From positions 82,455,636-82,519,635 of the forward strand of contig OZ024831.1 in the NCBI GenBank assembly GCA_964016985.1: a stretch of DNA of 64,000 nt. Direction: 5' to 3'. The notes beneath the pieces were generated by a model. That model was not told the origin of the DNA and did not search any database. It saw only the letters and a list, made by a program, of their open reading frames with translations. Position 1 is the first letter of the stretch, and each line of letters starts with the position of its first letter. Positions 53,326 to 63,919 of the stretch are shown one piece after another. The DNA is from Anodontia alba. Lineage: Eukaryota; Mollusca; Bivalvia; Lucinida; Lucinidae. The position numbers were made by a program, and so were the translations under genes.

Positions 53326-53639
53326 CAGTAAAAAGTTAGTTAAAATGTCCGAATACTTAGGAAACACACAATATTATGGCAAACTGAGTAGCACTAATGG
53401 ACGGATATGGTTATTGCATTGTTTTGGCCTCATCAAAATGTCCTTTCACGTGCTGGCTTCGAGCTGAGCATTCTGGACCTCATCTGTTAAGTTCAGCATC
53501 AAGAACAGCTGTCCGATGAAAAAATTACATGCACCATAAAACACTAGACCGAGAACCAGAAATAAAATGGCTACTATTTATGAAGTTAAGGTTCATATCA
53601 ACTTTTTGATCTATTTCTCTATAACTGTTACATCTAAGG

Positions 53640-53910
53640 GGACACGATACACTTTGTAGATTTTCTGTCATTGTTTAAACGGGAGACAACTCTTATGACT
53701 TCCTGTTTGCTTCCCTACATATCAAGCCTCTTTTGAAATTTTCTCCTTTTTCAGAAGGGAGACAAAACAATATTGACAGAGTTTTCTCCTCTGAAAGTGT
53801 ATCATTTCTCCGTAAAAAAACAACAAACAAAACAAAACAAACAAACACAAAAAACAAAAACAAACAAACAACAAACAAGCAAAACAAACAAACAAAGCAA
53901 CAACAACAAA
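53640..53910. repeat. Family G MITE relic followed by AAAC-rich tract
   Basis: GGGAGACAACTCTTATGACTTCCTGTTTGCTTCC and GAGTTTTCTCCTCTGAAAGTG match family G flanks, without the central palindrome. 53815-53910 is ACAAACAAAC low complexity, source of spurious frames. Confidence 0.65.
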
Positions 53911-53911
53911 A

Positions 53912-54190
53912 CATTACGAAAACATGCCTATATAATTTTGATCCCCTTCAACCCCACTTTTATATAGTAAAACTGGGGTTTACAGGGGTATACATTATTT
54001 TTCTTATTTCTGCTCAAATACATAGATTATGGGTACTCGTAAGAACCGCTTCGCAGAGGCGGTTCTAACGAGTACCCACAATCTATGTTTTGAGCAGAAA
54101 TATGAAAAATATAAGAATTTTTATCTGGAAATTTTCCTTTTTTTGGTTGTAAAATTTTCGATATATTTGAACAGGCATGTTTTCGTAATG
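53912..54190 (-). mobile_element. Hairpin MITE, family A
   Basis: CATTACGAAAACATGCCTAT (attached here to the AATTTTGATCCCC half) to CAGGCATGTTTTCGTAATG. The core has one stem mismatch (GTAAGAACCGCTTCGC / GAGGCGGTTCTAACG). Confidence 0.85.
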
Positions 54191-54429
54191 ACATCCTTGC
54201 ATAAATATAATATAAAAAAGTCTTTCAGACAAGCCCAATACTCTGTATCCAGATCTTTCCAAGGATTTTGGAATTTTCAGTTGAAGTTGAGGACTTCCAG
54301 AATTACGTCTGTCAAATATTACTACAGCCAAATAGCTTTGATACGTATTTAACTACAGTGAAATTGTTTCTAGACGTATTCAACCGTATTCAACTGGAAT
54401 TCTTTCTAGCTGGATATTCAGTTATATCT

Positions 54430-54482
54430 GGGCAATAAAGTCATATTTCTGAACTTGTTTATGTATATTTGTCAATGCGAAT

Positions 54483-54526
<44 letters not shown>

Positions 54527-54918
54527 GCATGCACGCGCGAAGGTGTCTCGTGAGCAACAAGTGGAAAGTACTTGATGTTTTGTTTTCTTTTTAAATATTT
54601 GTGCTCTGATTGTAACAGGTTTGTACCATCACGAAAACAAACCCCACTTTTATACAGTAAAACTGGAGTTTACAGGGGTATACATTATTTTTCTTATTTC
54701 TGCTCAAAAATATAGATTGTGGGTATTCGTTAGAACTGCCTCGCCGAGGCAGTTCTAACGAGTACCCACAATCTATTTTTAGGCAGAAATATGAAAAAAA
54801 ATATCAGAATTTTTATCTGAAAACAGTTTTCGGTTGCGAAATTTTCAATATATTCGAAATAGGCGTGGTTTCGTAATGCTATAATGTCTGAACTTTTTAT
54901 GTATATTTAAAAGTGTGA

Positions 54919-54971
<53 letters not shown>

Positions 54972-55015
54972 CATGCGTGCGCGGATGTGTCTTGTGAGCA
55001 ACAAGTGGGAAGTAG
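54430..55015. repeat. Direct repeats with (CT)n flanking a family A MITE
   Basis: GAACTTGTTTATGTATATTT, (CT)25 at 54484-54532, GCATGCACGCGCGAAGGTGT and GTGAGCAACAAGTGGAAAGT recur as GAACTTTTTATGTATATTT, (CT)24 at 54919-54967, GCATGCGTGCGCGGATGTGT and GTGAGCAACAAGTGGGAAGT. The MITE at 54627-54878 lies between them. Confidence 0.85.
54627..54878 (-). mobile_element. Family A MITE with internal deletions
   Basis: CATCACGAAAAC is followed directly by AAACCCCACTTTTATACAG, so about 25 bp (GCCTATATAATTTTGACCCC region) are missing. The right end is ATAGGCGTGGTTTCGTAATG. Core hairpin GTTAGAACTGCCTCG / CGAGGCAGTTCTAACG is compensated on both arms (C to T matched by G to A). Confidence 0.85.
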
Positions 55016-55369
55016 TTGATTTATCTGCTCTGAAATGATGTTCAAAAGGTTAGTAAATCCAAATCATTTTATTCCTCCTCAAAAACTAAATTCTGAACGT
55101 GCTGAACATAATAAATTAGCAAGGATACGAAATATCATTTTCTCTATTGGATCCATGACGTACATACAGGTTGCAAGTTCTATCTGTAACACCCAATAGC
55201 GTATCAGTTCTCCAAGCCCCTTCGCCTTCTTGGCAGCCATGTTCTGCTGATTTCAGAAGACACCGTGTGAACACAAATAGCTACAGCAGGCACAGGAGCT
55301 GTGTGAATAGCGATGTTGTAATTTCCTAAAACATGAAACGAGAACACATTTTAAGGAGATTGGATACAT

Positions 55370-55700
55370 GTGACAGCTTTCAGCCATTTTCACAAGGAAG
55401 GCGTCTTTTGTGACTTCCTGTTTGCTTTCCTGCACACTAGGGCTGCGTTCAGTGCAAAGTTATAACAAATGGTTTTGTCCTGGATCTCTGTATTTAATGA
55501 TGAGCGCCAACTGAAGCAGGGTCCAGGGCAAAACATTCGTATCACTTTGCACTTCATAACGCGGCCTAGGCTTCTTTTGAAAAGCGGTCGACCCTAAAGG
55601 GAAAGAATTTGCTCCCTACTGGGAGCAAATTCTTTCCTTTTAGAGTCGACACCTTTTTAGGGAAGTCAAACAGTGATGACAGAGTTGTCTCTCCTGAAAA
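55370..55700. mobile_element. Hairpin MITE, family G, best copy
   Basis: The centre is GTCGACCCTAAAGGGAAAGA ATTTGCTCCC / TACT / GGGAGCAAATTCTTTCC TTTTAGAGTCGAC, a nearly perfect 30-bp-per-arm stem (55587-55650). Flanks GACTTCCTGTTTGCTTTCC and GAGTTGTCTCTCCTGAAAATG are shared with the other G copies. An unrelated AACAAATGGTTTTGTCCTGG inverted unit (55465-55535) sits inside the left part. Confidence 0.65.
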
Positions 55701-56200
55701 TGATATGTATGAGTACAATCCCCATAAATGTTTGGCTGTGCATCAGTACAATTTGACCAGAGTCTTTAAATTCACAATGAAAGGTTCCTAAGCAGACTCT
55801 ATAAAATATCTGTACTTCGTACGGCAGTCCGACTAGGAGCTTTGCTATTAATTTATGTCAATAATGTGGAAATGCTCACCGTGTTGGTACACAGAAACAG
55901 GATAAATATTCTTTTAAACCAGGGACTTCTTAACCATGCATTAATGTATATCAAACATACAAAAAATGTTCGCAAACAGTTCAAACTCAGGTCAGATTGC
56001 GGTGCCTACTCCTAACCTGCAGTGTTTGTCAAACATTACAGAAGTTACTTGCTAGATTCTATAGAACACTTGTTTATATAAGTCATAGGTCAAATTGAGG
56101 GCGGAAGAGTCTACCGAGGGCATTTATGATTGACGTGTAAATAAGAGCGATTAAAACTTTCTCAACTATACGAAGAAACGACGTTTAAAGACTGCAAAAT
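55701..56200. other. No gene recognised
   Basis: Contains a degenerate GCAAACAGTTCAAACTCAGGTCAGATTG hairpin word (55972) ending CTGCAGTGTTTGTC. Otherwise unremarkable. Confidence 0.4.
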
Positions 56201-56204
56201 ACTT

Positions 56205-56262
56205 TCAGAGGGGGGTGGGGTGTGTGTGTGTGTGCGGGGGGGGGGGGGGGGGGGGGGGGCTT
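56205..56262. repeat. GT run and 27-nt G homopolymer
   Basis: GTGTGTGTGTGTGCGG followed by an almost pure G run; the same GT-to-G arrangement is seen at 10206, 27248 and 63357. Assembly length may be unreliable. Confidence 0.9.
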
Positions 56263-56403
56263 GTTTTATTACTGCAATGGTTACAGCGCATGTACCCTTA
56301 TTTACCCCCGCCTTTTCGAAGAAAAGTGAGGGGACACGGTATTGGACTTACCGTTGTGCCTTATACGTGACGCGTGGCGCGTGGTTCCGAGTTTATATTA
56401 GGT

Positions 56404-56755
56404 ACCTTGTGAGCGCAACTCCTCCTACAGTTTTAGGTCGATCCTTCTGAAACTTTACAGGTGTTTTCATCATGGTCTGAAGTTGTGCATGTGCGTTTTA
56501 CAGAATCCTAATATTATTATCTTTTTTTTCTTCACATTTTAACAGACTTTTTTAGTGCTAGGAAAATTTATAAGTAGTAGCTACCTTGTGAGCGCAACTC
56601 TTCTTAGAGTTTTAGGCCAACCATTCTGATTTACAAGTGTTTTACCTATGGTCTGAGGCTATGCATATGCGTTTTACAGAATCCTGATTTTTTTTTTTTT
56701 TTCACTTTTTTTTTCCACATATTTAACTTTGACATTTTTCGTGCTAAAATACTAG
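56404..56755. repeat. Two tandem units of about 175 bp
   Basis: TACCTTGTGAGCGCAACTC, CTTCTGA, GTGTTTT, ATGGTCTGA and GCGTTTTACAGAATCCTGAT occur in both 56402-56580 and 56582-56755. The second unit adjoins the 140-bp array. Confidence 0.8.
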
Positions 56756-56794
56756 GAAGAGTTGACCTCACAAGATATCTACCCACTATACACT

Positions 56795-57625
56795 TCGTTT
56801 CGATCGGAAATTAAAGGTGGCTGCCATGACCGCCATCTTGAAAGTCTTTTCTTTGCTTCTTCTCCTGAACCAAAAAGCCAATTGACTTGAAACTATGTAG
56901 GAGACATCGGAGTAATTTGTAGATCAAAAACAGCTAAACTCGTTTCGATCGGAAATGCTAGATCGCCGCCGTGGCGGCCATCTTGAAACTCTTTTTTTGT
57001 TTCTCCTCCTGAACCAAAAGGCCAATCGACTCGATACATGGTAGGAAACATTGGGGTGACGTGTAGATAAAAAAATCTTAAATAAAAACAGTCTAGAAAA
57101 GTCATCTAGAAAATTCATTTTTCGTTCTTCTCCTGAACCGAAAGGCCAGTTGATTTGAAACTTGGTAGGAAGCATCAGGGTGACTTGTAGATCAAAAATA
57201 ACTAAAATATTTCAGATCAAAAACCGCAGATGGCCGCCATGGCCGCCTTCTTGAAAATCTATTTTTCGCTTCTTCTCCTGAACCAAAAGGCCAATTGATT
57301 TGAAACTTTGTAGGAAGCATCAAGGCAACTTGTAGATATAAAAACAGTTAAAATTGTTTCGATCGGAATTCCAAGATTGCCGCTATCTTGAAAATCTATT
57401 GTTTGCTTCTTCTCCTGAACCGAAAGGCCATTGACTTGAAACTTTGTAGGAAGCACTGTGGTGACTTGTAGATCAAAAATTGTTAAAATCGTTCGGATCG
57501 GAAATCCAAGATGGCTACAGTGGCCACCATCTTTAAAATCTACTTTTCACTTCTCTTCCTGAACCAAAAGGCCAACTGACTTGAAACTTGGTAGGAAGCA
57601 TCAGGGTGACTTGTAGATCAACAAG
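56795..57625. repeat. About 140-bp tandem array, 6 units
   Basis: The unit contains CTTCTTCTCCTGAACC.AAAGGCCAA, GACTTGAAACTTGGTAGGAAGCATC with GTGACTTGTAGATCAA, TCGTTTCGATCGGAAAT, and ATGGCCGCCATGGCGGCCAT. The GGCCGCCATGGCGGCC centre is self-complementary, so each unit contains a small hairpin. Minus-strand frames through the array share PNVSYKVS-like words because of the repeat and are not genes. Confidence 0.9.
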
Positions 57626-57730
57626 GCATCGCAGGCGATACAAATTCCCTCACACAAGACGGTTTGGTGTGGGCAAACACTAGACTGGGAATGTCGTGAC
57701 ATATAATAATTATGTGAATGATGAAACAAT

Positions 57731-60523
57731 ACAAGAGCACCATGATGGTCCTATATTGCTCACCTGAGCAAACAGATTTGCAAACTTACTGTTGAAGTTT
57801 CAGCCAAGTTCACTGCTCTAAGATTTATGTATAAATTTTATAGCCCTGCCCCCACCCCCAAAACCCCCACCCCAAGCCATGTTTTGTTTTCTTTTTAACG
57901 CATCATGACGACTTGACTTAATCTTGAAAGAGGGTCACCAAAGAAATATTGCTGCCATGTTATATTGAAATTGGTCCAGTGGTTTCTGACAAAAAGATTT
58001 TTAAAGTGTTTTATATCGCTATAAAGCCCTACCCACTAACGGCCATTTTTTTTTGATGAATCATGACAGCTTGAACAAACTTGGTAGAGGGTAACCAAAG
58101 GAACATTCCTGCCAAGTTAAACTGAAATCGGTTCAGTGGTTTCTGACAAGAAGATTTTTAAAGTTTTCTATTTAGATCTATAGGAAAAATAAGCCCCACC
58201 CCCTAGCAGCCATGTTTTTTGACAAACCAGGATTGCTTGAACATTCTTGGTAGAGGGTCACCAAAGCATTATTGAAATCAGTCAGGAGGTATTTGACAAG
58301 AAGAATTTAAAAGTTTTCTATACAGATATATACGGAAAATAAGCCCCGCCCCCCTGGGGGCTATGTTTTTTTACCTATCGTGAAGACTTGAACAATCTTG
58401 GTAGAGGGTCACCAAAGCAACATTCCTGCCAAGTTACTTTGAACTCGGTCCAGCGGTTTCTTACGAGAAGATTTTTATTTTTTTATATAGATATATAGGG
58501 AAAATAAGCCCGCCCCCCTAGCGGCCACGTTTTTTGACGAATCATGACAGCTTTAATAACCTTGGTAGAGGGTCACCAAAGAAACATTCCTGCCAAGTTA
58601 TATTGAAATCGGTCTGGTGGTTTATGACAAAAAGATTTTTTAGTTTTCTATATATATTATATATGGAAATAAGCCCCACCCGCTAGCAGCCATGTTTTTT
58701 GATAAATCACATCACTTGAACAATCTTGGTAGAGGGTCAACAAGGAAACATTTTTGCCAAGTTATAATGAAATCGGTCTGGTGGTTTCTGACAAGAAGGC
58801 TTTTAAAGTTATCTCTATAGATATATAGGGAAAATAACCTCCTCCCCCCAGTGGCCATGTTTTTTGACGAATCATGACGGCTTGAACAACATTGAAAGAG
58901 GGTTACATAAGAAACATTTCTGCAATTTTATATTGAAATCAGTACAGTGGTTTCTGACAAGAAGATCATTAAAATTTTCTATACAGATATTTCGGGAAAA
59001 TAAGCCCAGCCCCTAGCAGCCATGTATTTTGACAAATCATGACAGCTTGTACAATCTTGGTAAAGGGTCACCAAGGAAACATTTCTGCCAAGTTATATTG
59101 AAATCGGTCCAGTGGTTTCTGACAAGAAGATTTTTTTTCAAGCTTTCTATATAGATATATAGGGAAAATAAGCCCCGCCCCCTAGCAGCCATGTTTTTTG
59201 ACAAACCATGACGGCTTGAACAATCTTGGTAAAGGGTCACCAAGGAAACATTTCTGCCAAGTTATATTGAAATCGGTCCAGTGATTTCTGTCAAGAAGAT
59301 TTTTTCAAGTTTTCTATATAGATATAAAGGGAAAATAAGCTCCATCCCTGGCGGCCATGTTTTTTGATGAATCACATTTGCTTGAACAATCTTGGTAGAG
59401 AGTCACCCAGAAAACATTTTTGCCAAGTTATAATGAAATCAGTCCAGTGGTTTCTGACAAAAAGATGTTTCAAGTTTTCTATAAAGATATATGGGGAAAA
59501 TAAGCCCTGCCCGATGGCGGCCATGTTTTTCGACAAATCCAAATAGCTTGGACAATCTTGGTACAGAATTACCAAAGGAACATTTCGGCAAAATTATATT
59601 GCAATCGGTCCAGTGGTTTCTGACAAGAATATTTCTTTTCTATATAGATATATAGGGAAAATAAGCCCCGCCCCCTGGGGGCCATGTTTTTCGACGAATT
59701 TCTGCAAAATTATATGGAAATCGGTTCAGTGGTTTCTGACAAGAAGATTTTTCTGACAAGAAAATGTTTTAAGGTTTCTATATAGATATATAGGGAAAAT
59801 AAGCCCCGCCCTCCGGGGGCCATGTTTTATGACGAATCCAAATGGATTGAACAATCTTGGTAGAGGGTCACCAAAGTAACATTTCTGCAAAATTATAAGG
59901 AAATCGGTCCAGTGGTTTCTGACAAGAAGATTTTAAAAATTTTCTATATAGATATATAGGGAAAACAGGCCCCACCCCCTGGCGGCCATGTTTTTGAACG
60001 AATCCAAATAGCTTGAACAATCTTGGTAGAGGATTACCAAAGGAAAATTTCTGCAAAATTATATGGAAATCGGTCCAGTGGTTTCTGACAAGAAGATTTT
60101 TAAAATTTTCTATATGGATTTCTAGGGAAAATAAGCCCCGCACCCCCCCCCCCCCCCATGGCGGCCATGTTTTTCGACGAACCCAAATGGCTTGAACAAT
60201 CTTGATAGAGGGTCACCAAAGGAACATTTCTGCAAAATTATATGGAAATCGGTCCAGTGGTTTCTGTCAAGAAGATTTTTTAAAATTTTTAGCTTAATTA
60301 TCTATTTTTAGCTCCTGTGACCTAGATATGCAATGGACCGGAACCATTTGAACAACTTTGAAAGAGGACCAACCAAGAATCATTCCTTTGAAGTTTGGTT
60401 AAATTCCAATCAGTGATTTAGGAGATGTTGTTTAAAGATTGTGGACAGACGGACGACGACGACGACGGACGGTGAGTGATCACAATAGCTTACCTTGAGC
60501 CTTCGGCTCAGGTGAGCTAAAAA
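57731..60523 (+). mobile_element. Pearl/Helentron-like element with about 15 internal tandem units
   Basis: The left end is ACAAGAGCACCATGATGGTCCTATATTGCTCACCTGAGC. The body has about 15 units of 165 bp (GAAAATAAGCCCCGCCCCCT, GGCCATGTTTTTTGACGAAT, GAACAATCTTGGTAGAGGGT, ATCGGTCCAGTGGTTTCTGA, AAGAAGATTTTTAAAGTTTT). A right unique part follows with GACGGACGACGACGACGACG (60446) and a terminal hairpin TGAGCCTTCGGCTCA (60496-60510), then GGTGAGCTAAAAA. A short left flank, a core of 150-160-bp tandem repeats, a GACG-type microsatellite and a right flank are the described plan of bivalve pearl elements; a hairpin a few bases from the 3' end is Helitron-like. No Rep/helicase. Frames inside are repeat-driven. 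Confidence 0.75.
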
Positions 60524-60915
60524 CCTGTGACCTTAAAACTAAAGGCCATATATGACCTTGACATTAAGGTACAGTATTGTAAACATTCAGATTTTCAGGT
60601 TGGGAGGGATTGGATCTCACATGGTAGAAAATATTTCAATCATGTCAACCTTGACCTTGAGCTCAGGACTCTGAAAGTCTAACTTCCTCGAGATATCATC
60701 ATACCGACAAATGTGTGAAGATATATTAAAATCCATTGATAAATGCAGGAGCTAGAGCGATGACAAAGTTTTTTTTTCTCTAAAAATAGCCACAGTTACC
60801 TTGACCTTGAGGCCAGCAACTGGAATGTTGAACTTATTCTGGATAAAGCGCCCTTCTTTTTCACAGAATTTCTGATTTGTTTCCAAATGACAAGTGTGAA
60901 TTCACTTGACGTATT
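60524..60915. repeat. GACCTTGACC-rich dispersed repeat
   Basis: CTGTGACCTT, ATGACCTTGACATTAAGG, CAACCTTGACCTTGAGCTCAG, TCATCATACCGACAAATGTGTGAAGATATA, AAATCCATTGATAAATGCAGGAGCTAGAGCGATGACAAAG and ACCTTGACCTTGAGG resemble the motif plan of the 517-792 repeat (signal words then 'CAAAATATTCC..GAGTATTCAA..TACAGAGCGGAC'). Possibly the same ancient molluscan repeat superfamily. Confidence 0.45.
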
Positions 60916-60917
60916 AT

Positions 60918-60959
<42 letters not shown>

Positions 60960-61050
60960 AATAAATAAAAAAAACAAAACAAAAAAACAAAAAACAAACA
61001 AACAAAAAAACAAACAAACAAAACACACACACAAAAAACAAACAAACACG
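60918..61050. repeat. A-rich tract (A40 then AAAC/ACAC)
   Basis: Homopolymer A at 60921-60957 followed by AAATAAATAAAA, AAACAAAC and CACACACA. All frames here are low complexity. Confidence 0.95.
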
Positions 61051-62178
61051 TAACCCTAGCATCGAAAAGATATACGGCTGAATTTTCGTATATACATATA
61101 TAAAGCCTGGATATCGGTTGGTACAAAACCGCTGTATAGCAATGCGAAACTAATTGCATTTTGGAAATGTATGATACTGGTTTAGAGTTTTGCCAAGCAA
61201 CTGTAAGTTCTATTAAGCGCATAGTACACATGTATATACTAACAGGAAAACTAACACAATATACACCAAACTTGCGCTAAATTAATCTGTACAGTTGATG
61301 TCTGAATAATAATTAGCACTGATTGTTTAAAATTCTTGTCGCGTTTTGTAAAACGGCGTATATTTTAAGGAATTTTAATGAACATTTTAGTTTGCGGAAA
61401 TTACGTCAATTATTATGTTTGATCTTATACATTCTTACCCAGTATAGTTCATCAACAAAGGTTTTGAAGTTATGTACATGAAGAAATGCGCGGAGATTCC
61501 CCTCAACATACATGCTTAAGACTTACGTAAGTACAATACAGTGTTCTATACGAATATTTTCTATTCAAAAACCATAAGCTAGAACGCTCGAAAGATATCT
61601 GCTAAAATTTCTAGCCTAATTTATCATTCAAAATGATGTCATAAAATTTGCAATCAAAATTTTCTTTCAGGTAGCGGCCATATTGGACGAAAAATCGAAT
61701 ATTTTTTGGTGTTAATCCATTTCTGTATGCTTTCTAATAAACGCTATAGAAAACGGTAGAAAGTTATTTGAAACGCAGTTTGCATGCGAAATTTAAAAAT
61801 TGATGTCATACAGGAAAACGGTACTCTCCTTTAAATACGGAAGACAACCAGGGTGTCACATGACGTCATGTTTGCATATGTGCATACGAAACTAAACATT
61901 CTGCTTTCTGTTTTGAGCATTTTCTTTCTTTATTTATTTATAATTATAAGCTGAATACACAAGGTTTTGTATACTTAGAATTTGTTAAGTATCAACTGGG
62001 CCTCCATGGAAACGTGCAAGTTTTCGCGAAATACAATGTATGCATATCTGCTATACAGTTGTTTTACATGCAGACATGTCTAGGCTTTCTTCCCATATCG
62101 AAATAAACCGTATATCTTTCCGATGCTAGGGTTAGCAAAAATTGAGTACAAGAGTCCATACTAATAGCCTCAACGTGA
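61051..62178. other. No gene recognised
   Basis: About 1.1 kb of AT-rich sequence. It contains GGTAGCGGCCATATTGGACG (61671), the kind of word found in several repeats, but no frame over 60 codons with a domain. Confidence 0.4.
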
Positions 62179-62380
62179 AAAAAGTATCTGCGGACATGTG
62201 CGGCCAGCGAAGATTCAGATCAGCCTGCGCGTTCGCGCAATCAGATCAGAATCTTCACTGGGCGCATTTTGCGAACAACAAAGACTGATTAGACTGCAGA
62301 ATTCGCAGACCGATTTGAGTCTTCGTTGGACGCACATGGAAAAAAGTAATTTCTCGACGTCTTGTCAAGAATTGATAAAA
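62179..62380. mobile_element. Hairpin MITE, family F
   Basis: GGACATGTGCGGCCAGCGAAGATTCAGATCAGCCTGCGC pairs with GCGCAATCAGATCAGAATCTTCACTGGGCGCATTTTGCG. A second, overlapping inverted unit AAAGACTGATTAGACTGCAGAATTCGCAGACCGATTTGAGTCTTCGTTGG follows. Similar copies are at 3340-3430, 15020, 35880-36050 and 51265. Confidence 0.65.
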
Positions 62381-62474
62381 CCCGCTATTGAATATTTTCT
62401 AGCTTAAAATGCGTTACATTATGCAATGTTGTATTAGAAGACCATAACCCTTTACCATACTTGTTCTAAAGTTC

Positions 62475-62715
62475 AACCCCCGCCGAGGTCGGCAACATTC
62501 TTTCGTGCAGATTGGTCATGAAATATTATTTTCTACGGTCATTCTCTCCCTTCCGCTGATTCAAGAAGGGCAGTTGTCAGTTTCTGGCGAAAGAATGGGC
62601 ACAATACTGGTTAACCGCTTAGAGGACTAAACCTGCCCAGTAAACGTGTGGTTAGGTAAACTGACCGCGCTCAACATGACCCCATTGGGTTGACTGGGCC
62701 GTAAAACCTCAACAA
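62475..62715 (+). mobile_element. tRNA-derived SINE, headless copy
   Basis: Starts within the tRNA region at CCCCCGCCGAGGTCGGCAAC and continues with the same body as the next copy: CATTCTCTCCCTTCCGCTGA, GGTTAACCGCTTAGAG, TTGGGTTGACTGGGCCGTAA. The box A side is missing, so it is 5'-truncated. 13 extra bp (GACTAAACCTGCC) distinguish its 3' part. Confidence 0.75.
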
Positions 62716-62786
62716 AAACAACCACCGTTTACTCAAGCTTGTGTATCCAAAACTTAAGGTAAGGATGCTACTTACATAAACTCTAG

Positions 62787-63078
62787 CCGGCCTCGGTGGC
62801 TCAGTTGGATGCGCGTCCGACTGGAGACCAGGATGTTGCGGGTATGACCCCCGCCGAGGTCGGCAATATTCTTTTGTGGAGACTGATCATGAAATATTTT
62901 CTACGGTCATTCTCTCCCTTCCGCTGATTCAAAAAGGGTAGTTGTCAGTTTCTGGCAAAAGAATGTGCACAATACTTGTTAACCGCTTAGAGAGTAAACG
63001 TGTGGTTAGCTTAACTGACCGCACTCGACATGACCCCCATTGGGTTGACTGGGCCGTAAAACCCCAAAACAAACAAAA
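62787..63078 (+). mobile_element. tRNA-derived SINE with 14-bp target duplication
   Basis: TACATAAACTCTAG (62773-62786) and TACATAAACTATAG (63079-63092) flank a 292-bp element. Box A TGGCTCAGTTGG at 62797 and a mutated box B GGTATGACCCC at 62841. The 3' tail is CCGTAAAACCCCAAAACAAACAAAA. Same family as 62475 and 53097, a different head from 27805. Confidence 0.85.
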
Positions 63079-63349
63079 TACATAAACTATAGAGGTCATT
63101 GATTGTCCGTCGATCTATTTTGTTCAATTAAGCAAATTTTAGCAGTATGGCATAAAGCTTTGAAATCGTGAATTCGTGACGTTGAAACCTTTAATTAATG
63201 AAGTTGATATGTCACTACCGGTCTTTCGTAGTTTTGAAATATTAGTTGTAGCACTGCCTGGATATGGTGACACTATAACCCCAGCTCCTTTGAACATCAT
63301 CATATCAAGCTCAGACAGAAGAGCTAGTCAGGGGCGGATCCAGGATAAT

Positions 63350-63525
63350 TCCTAAGTGTGTGTGTGTGGGGAGGGGAGGGGGGGGGGGTGGGGTAGTGTT
63401 CGATTTGATCAAATTACCAAACTTACTCTACGTATTCGGACAGACATGCCTGAGCAAACAGTATAGATCCATGTCAGACATCACAGAACACATGCGGGGG
63501 GGGGGGGGGGGGGGGGGAGGGGGAG
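63350..63525. repeat. Truncated family C MITE between two G runs
   Basis: GTGTGTGTGTGGGGAGGGGAGG at 63356, then ACGTATTCGGACAGACATGC and GCAAACAGTATAGATCCATG of family C, ending at ACACATGC where a roughly 40-nt G run begins (63496). The 60 bp upstream (GGGCGGATCCAGGAT ... GTTCGATTTGATCAAA) match the upstream of 40796. Confidence 0.7.
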
Positions 63526-63668
63526 GGGGGCACATGACGTTTATACAATGCCGCATTAACATCAATGCAAAGTCATGACGTTTATATAATGCCGCATTTA
63601 CGTCGATGCAACGTACGTTTGGTCGACGTTAATGCAACATTGCATAAATGTCATGTGCCCGCCGGGAT
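63525..63668. mobile_element. MITE, family I variant
   Basis: GGGGGGCACATGACGTTTAT to ATAAATGTCATGTGCCCGCC. The interior has direct copies of AATGCCGCATT.ACGTC.ATGCAA (63548 and 63590), each ending ACGT. The left terminus merges with the G run. Confidence 0.65.
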
Positions 63669-63911
63669 ATATATTTGAAACTTGACAGGAGTAATCTGTC
63701 CAATTTACACAATTTAGTGTTGAAATGATCCAAAGATTTACACAAAGAAAAGAAAATATTTAAAGTTACTTCATCCGTACTCCTGGTTTACCTTACCGAT
63801 TTTTACAAAAGAAAACACCACACTCGTATAAACTTGTATAAATTCAGTGCTTGCTTTTGAAGTGCCTAAAGTGGGGAAGAGGTTATAATCCCAGGTGCAA
63901 GTGTGTATGTG

Positions 63912-63919
63912 TGTATATA

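Larger units (their letters stand above)
52612..53368. mobile_element. Family C MITE interrupted by two later insertions
   Basis: Left end TTTACCCTAAGTATTCGGAC at 52609, core GCCTGCGGCGTCTGATCAAA and CTACACTGTTTGCC. The right end GTCCGAATACTTAGGAAAC is only at 53350. Between them are a Tigger-like MITE (52741-53063) and a tRNA-SINE relic (about 53097-53325), and removing these restores a normal family C length of about 200 bp. Confidence 0.75.

Noticed and set aside
57000..60195. Series of 60-91 codon frames sharing words such as RNHWTDF
   Set aside because: They mirror the 165-bp and 140-bp tandem units and occur in the antisense direction at the same phase of each unit.
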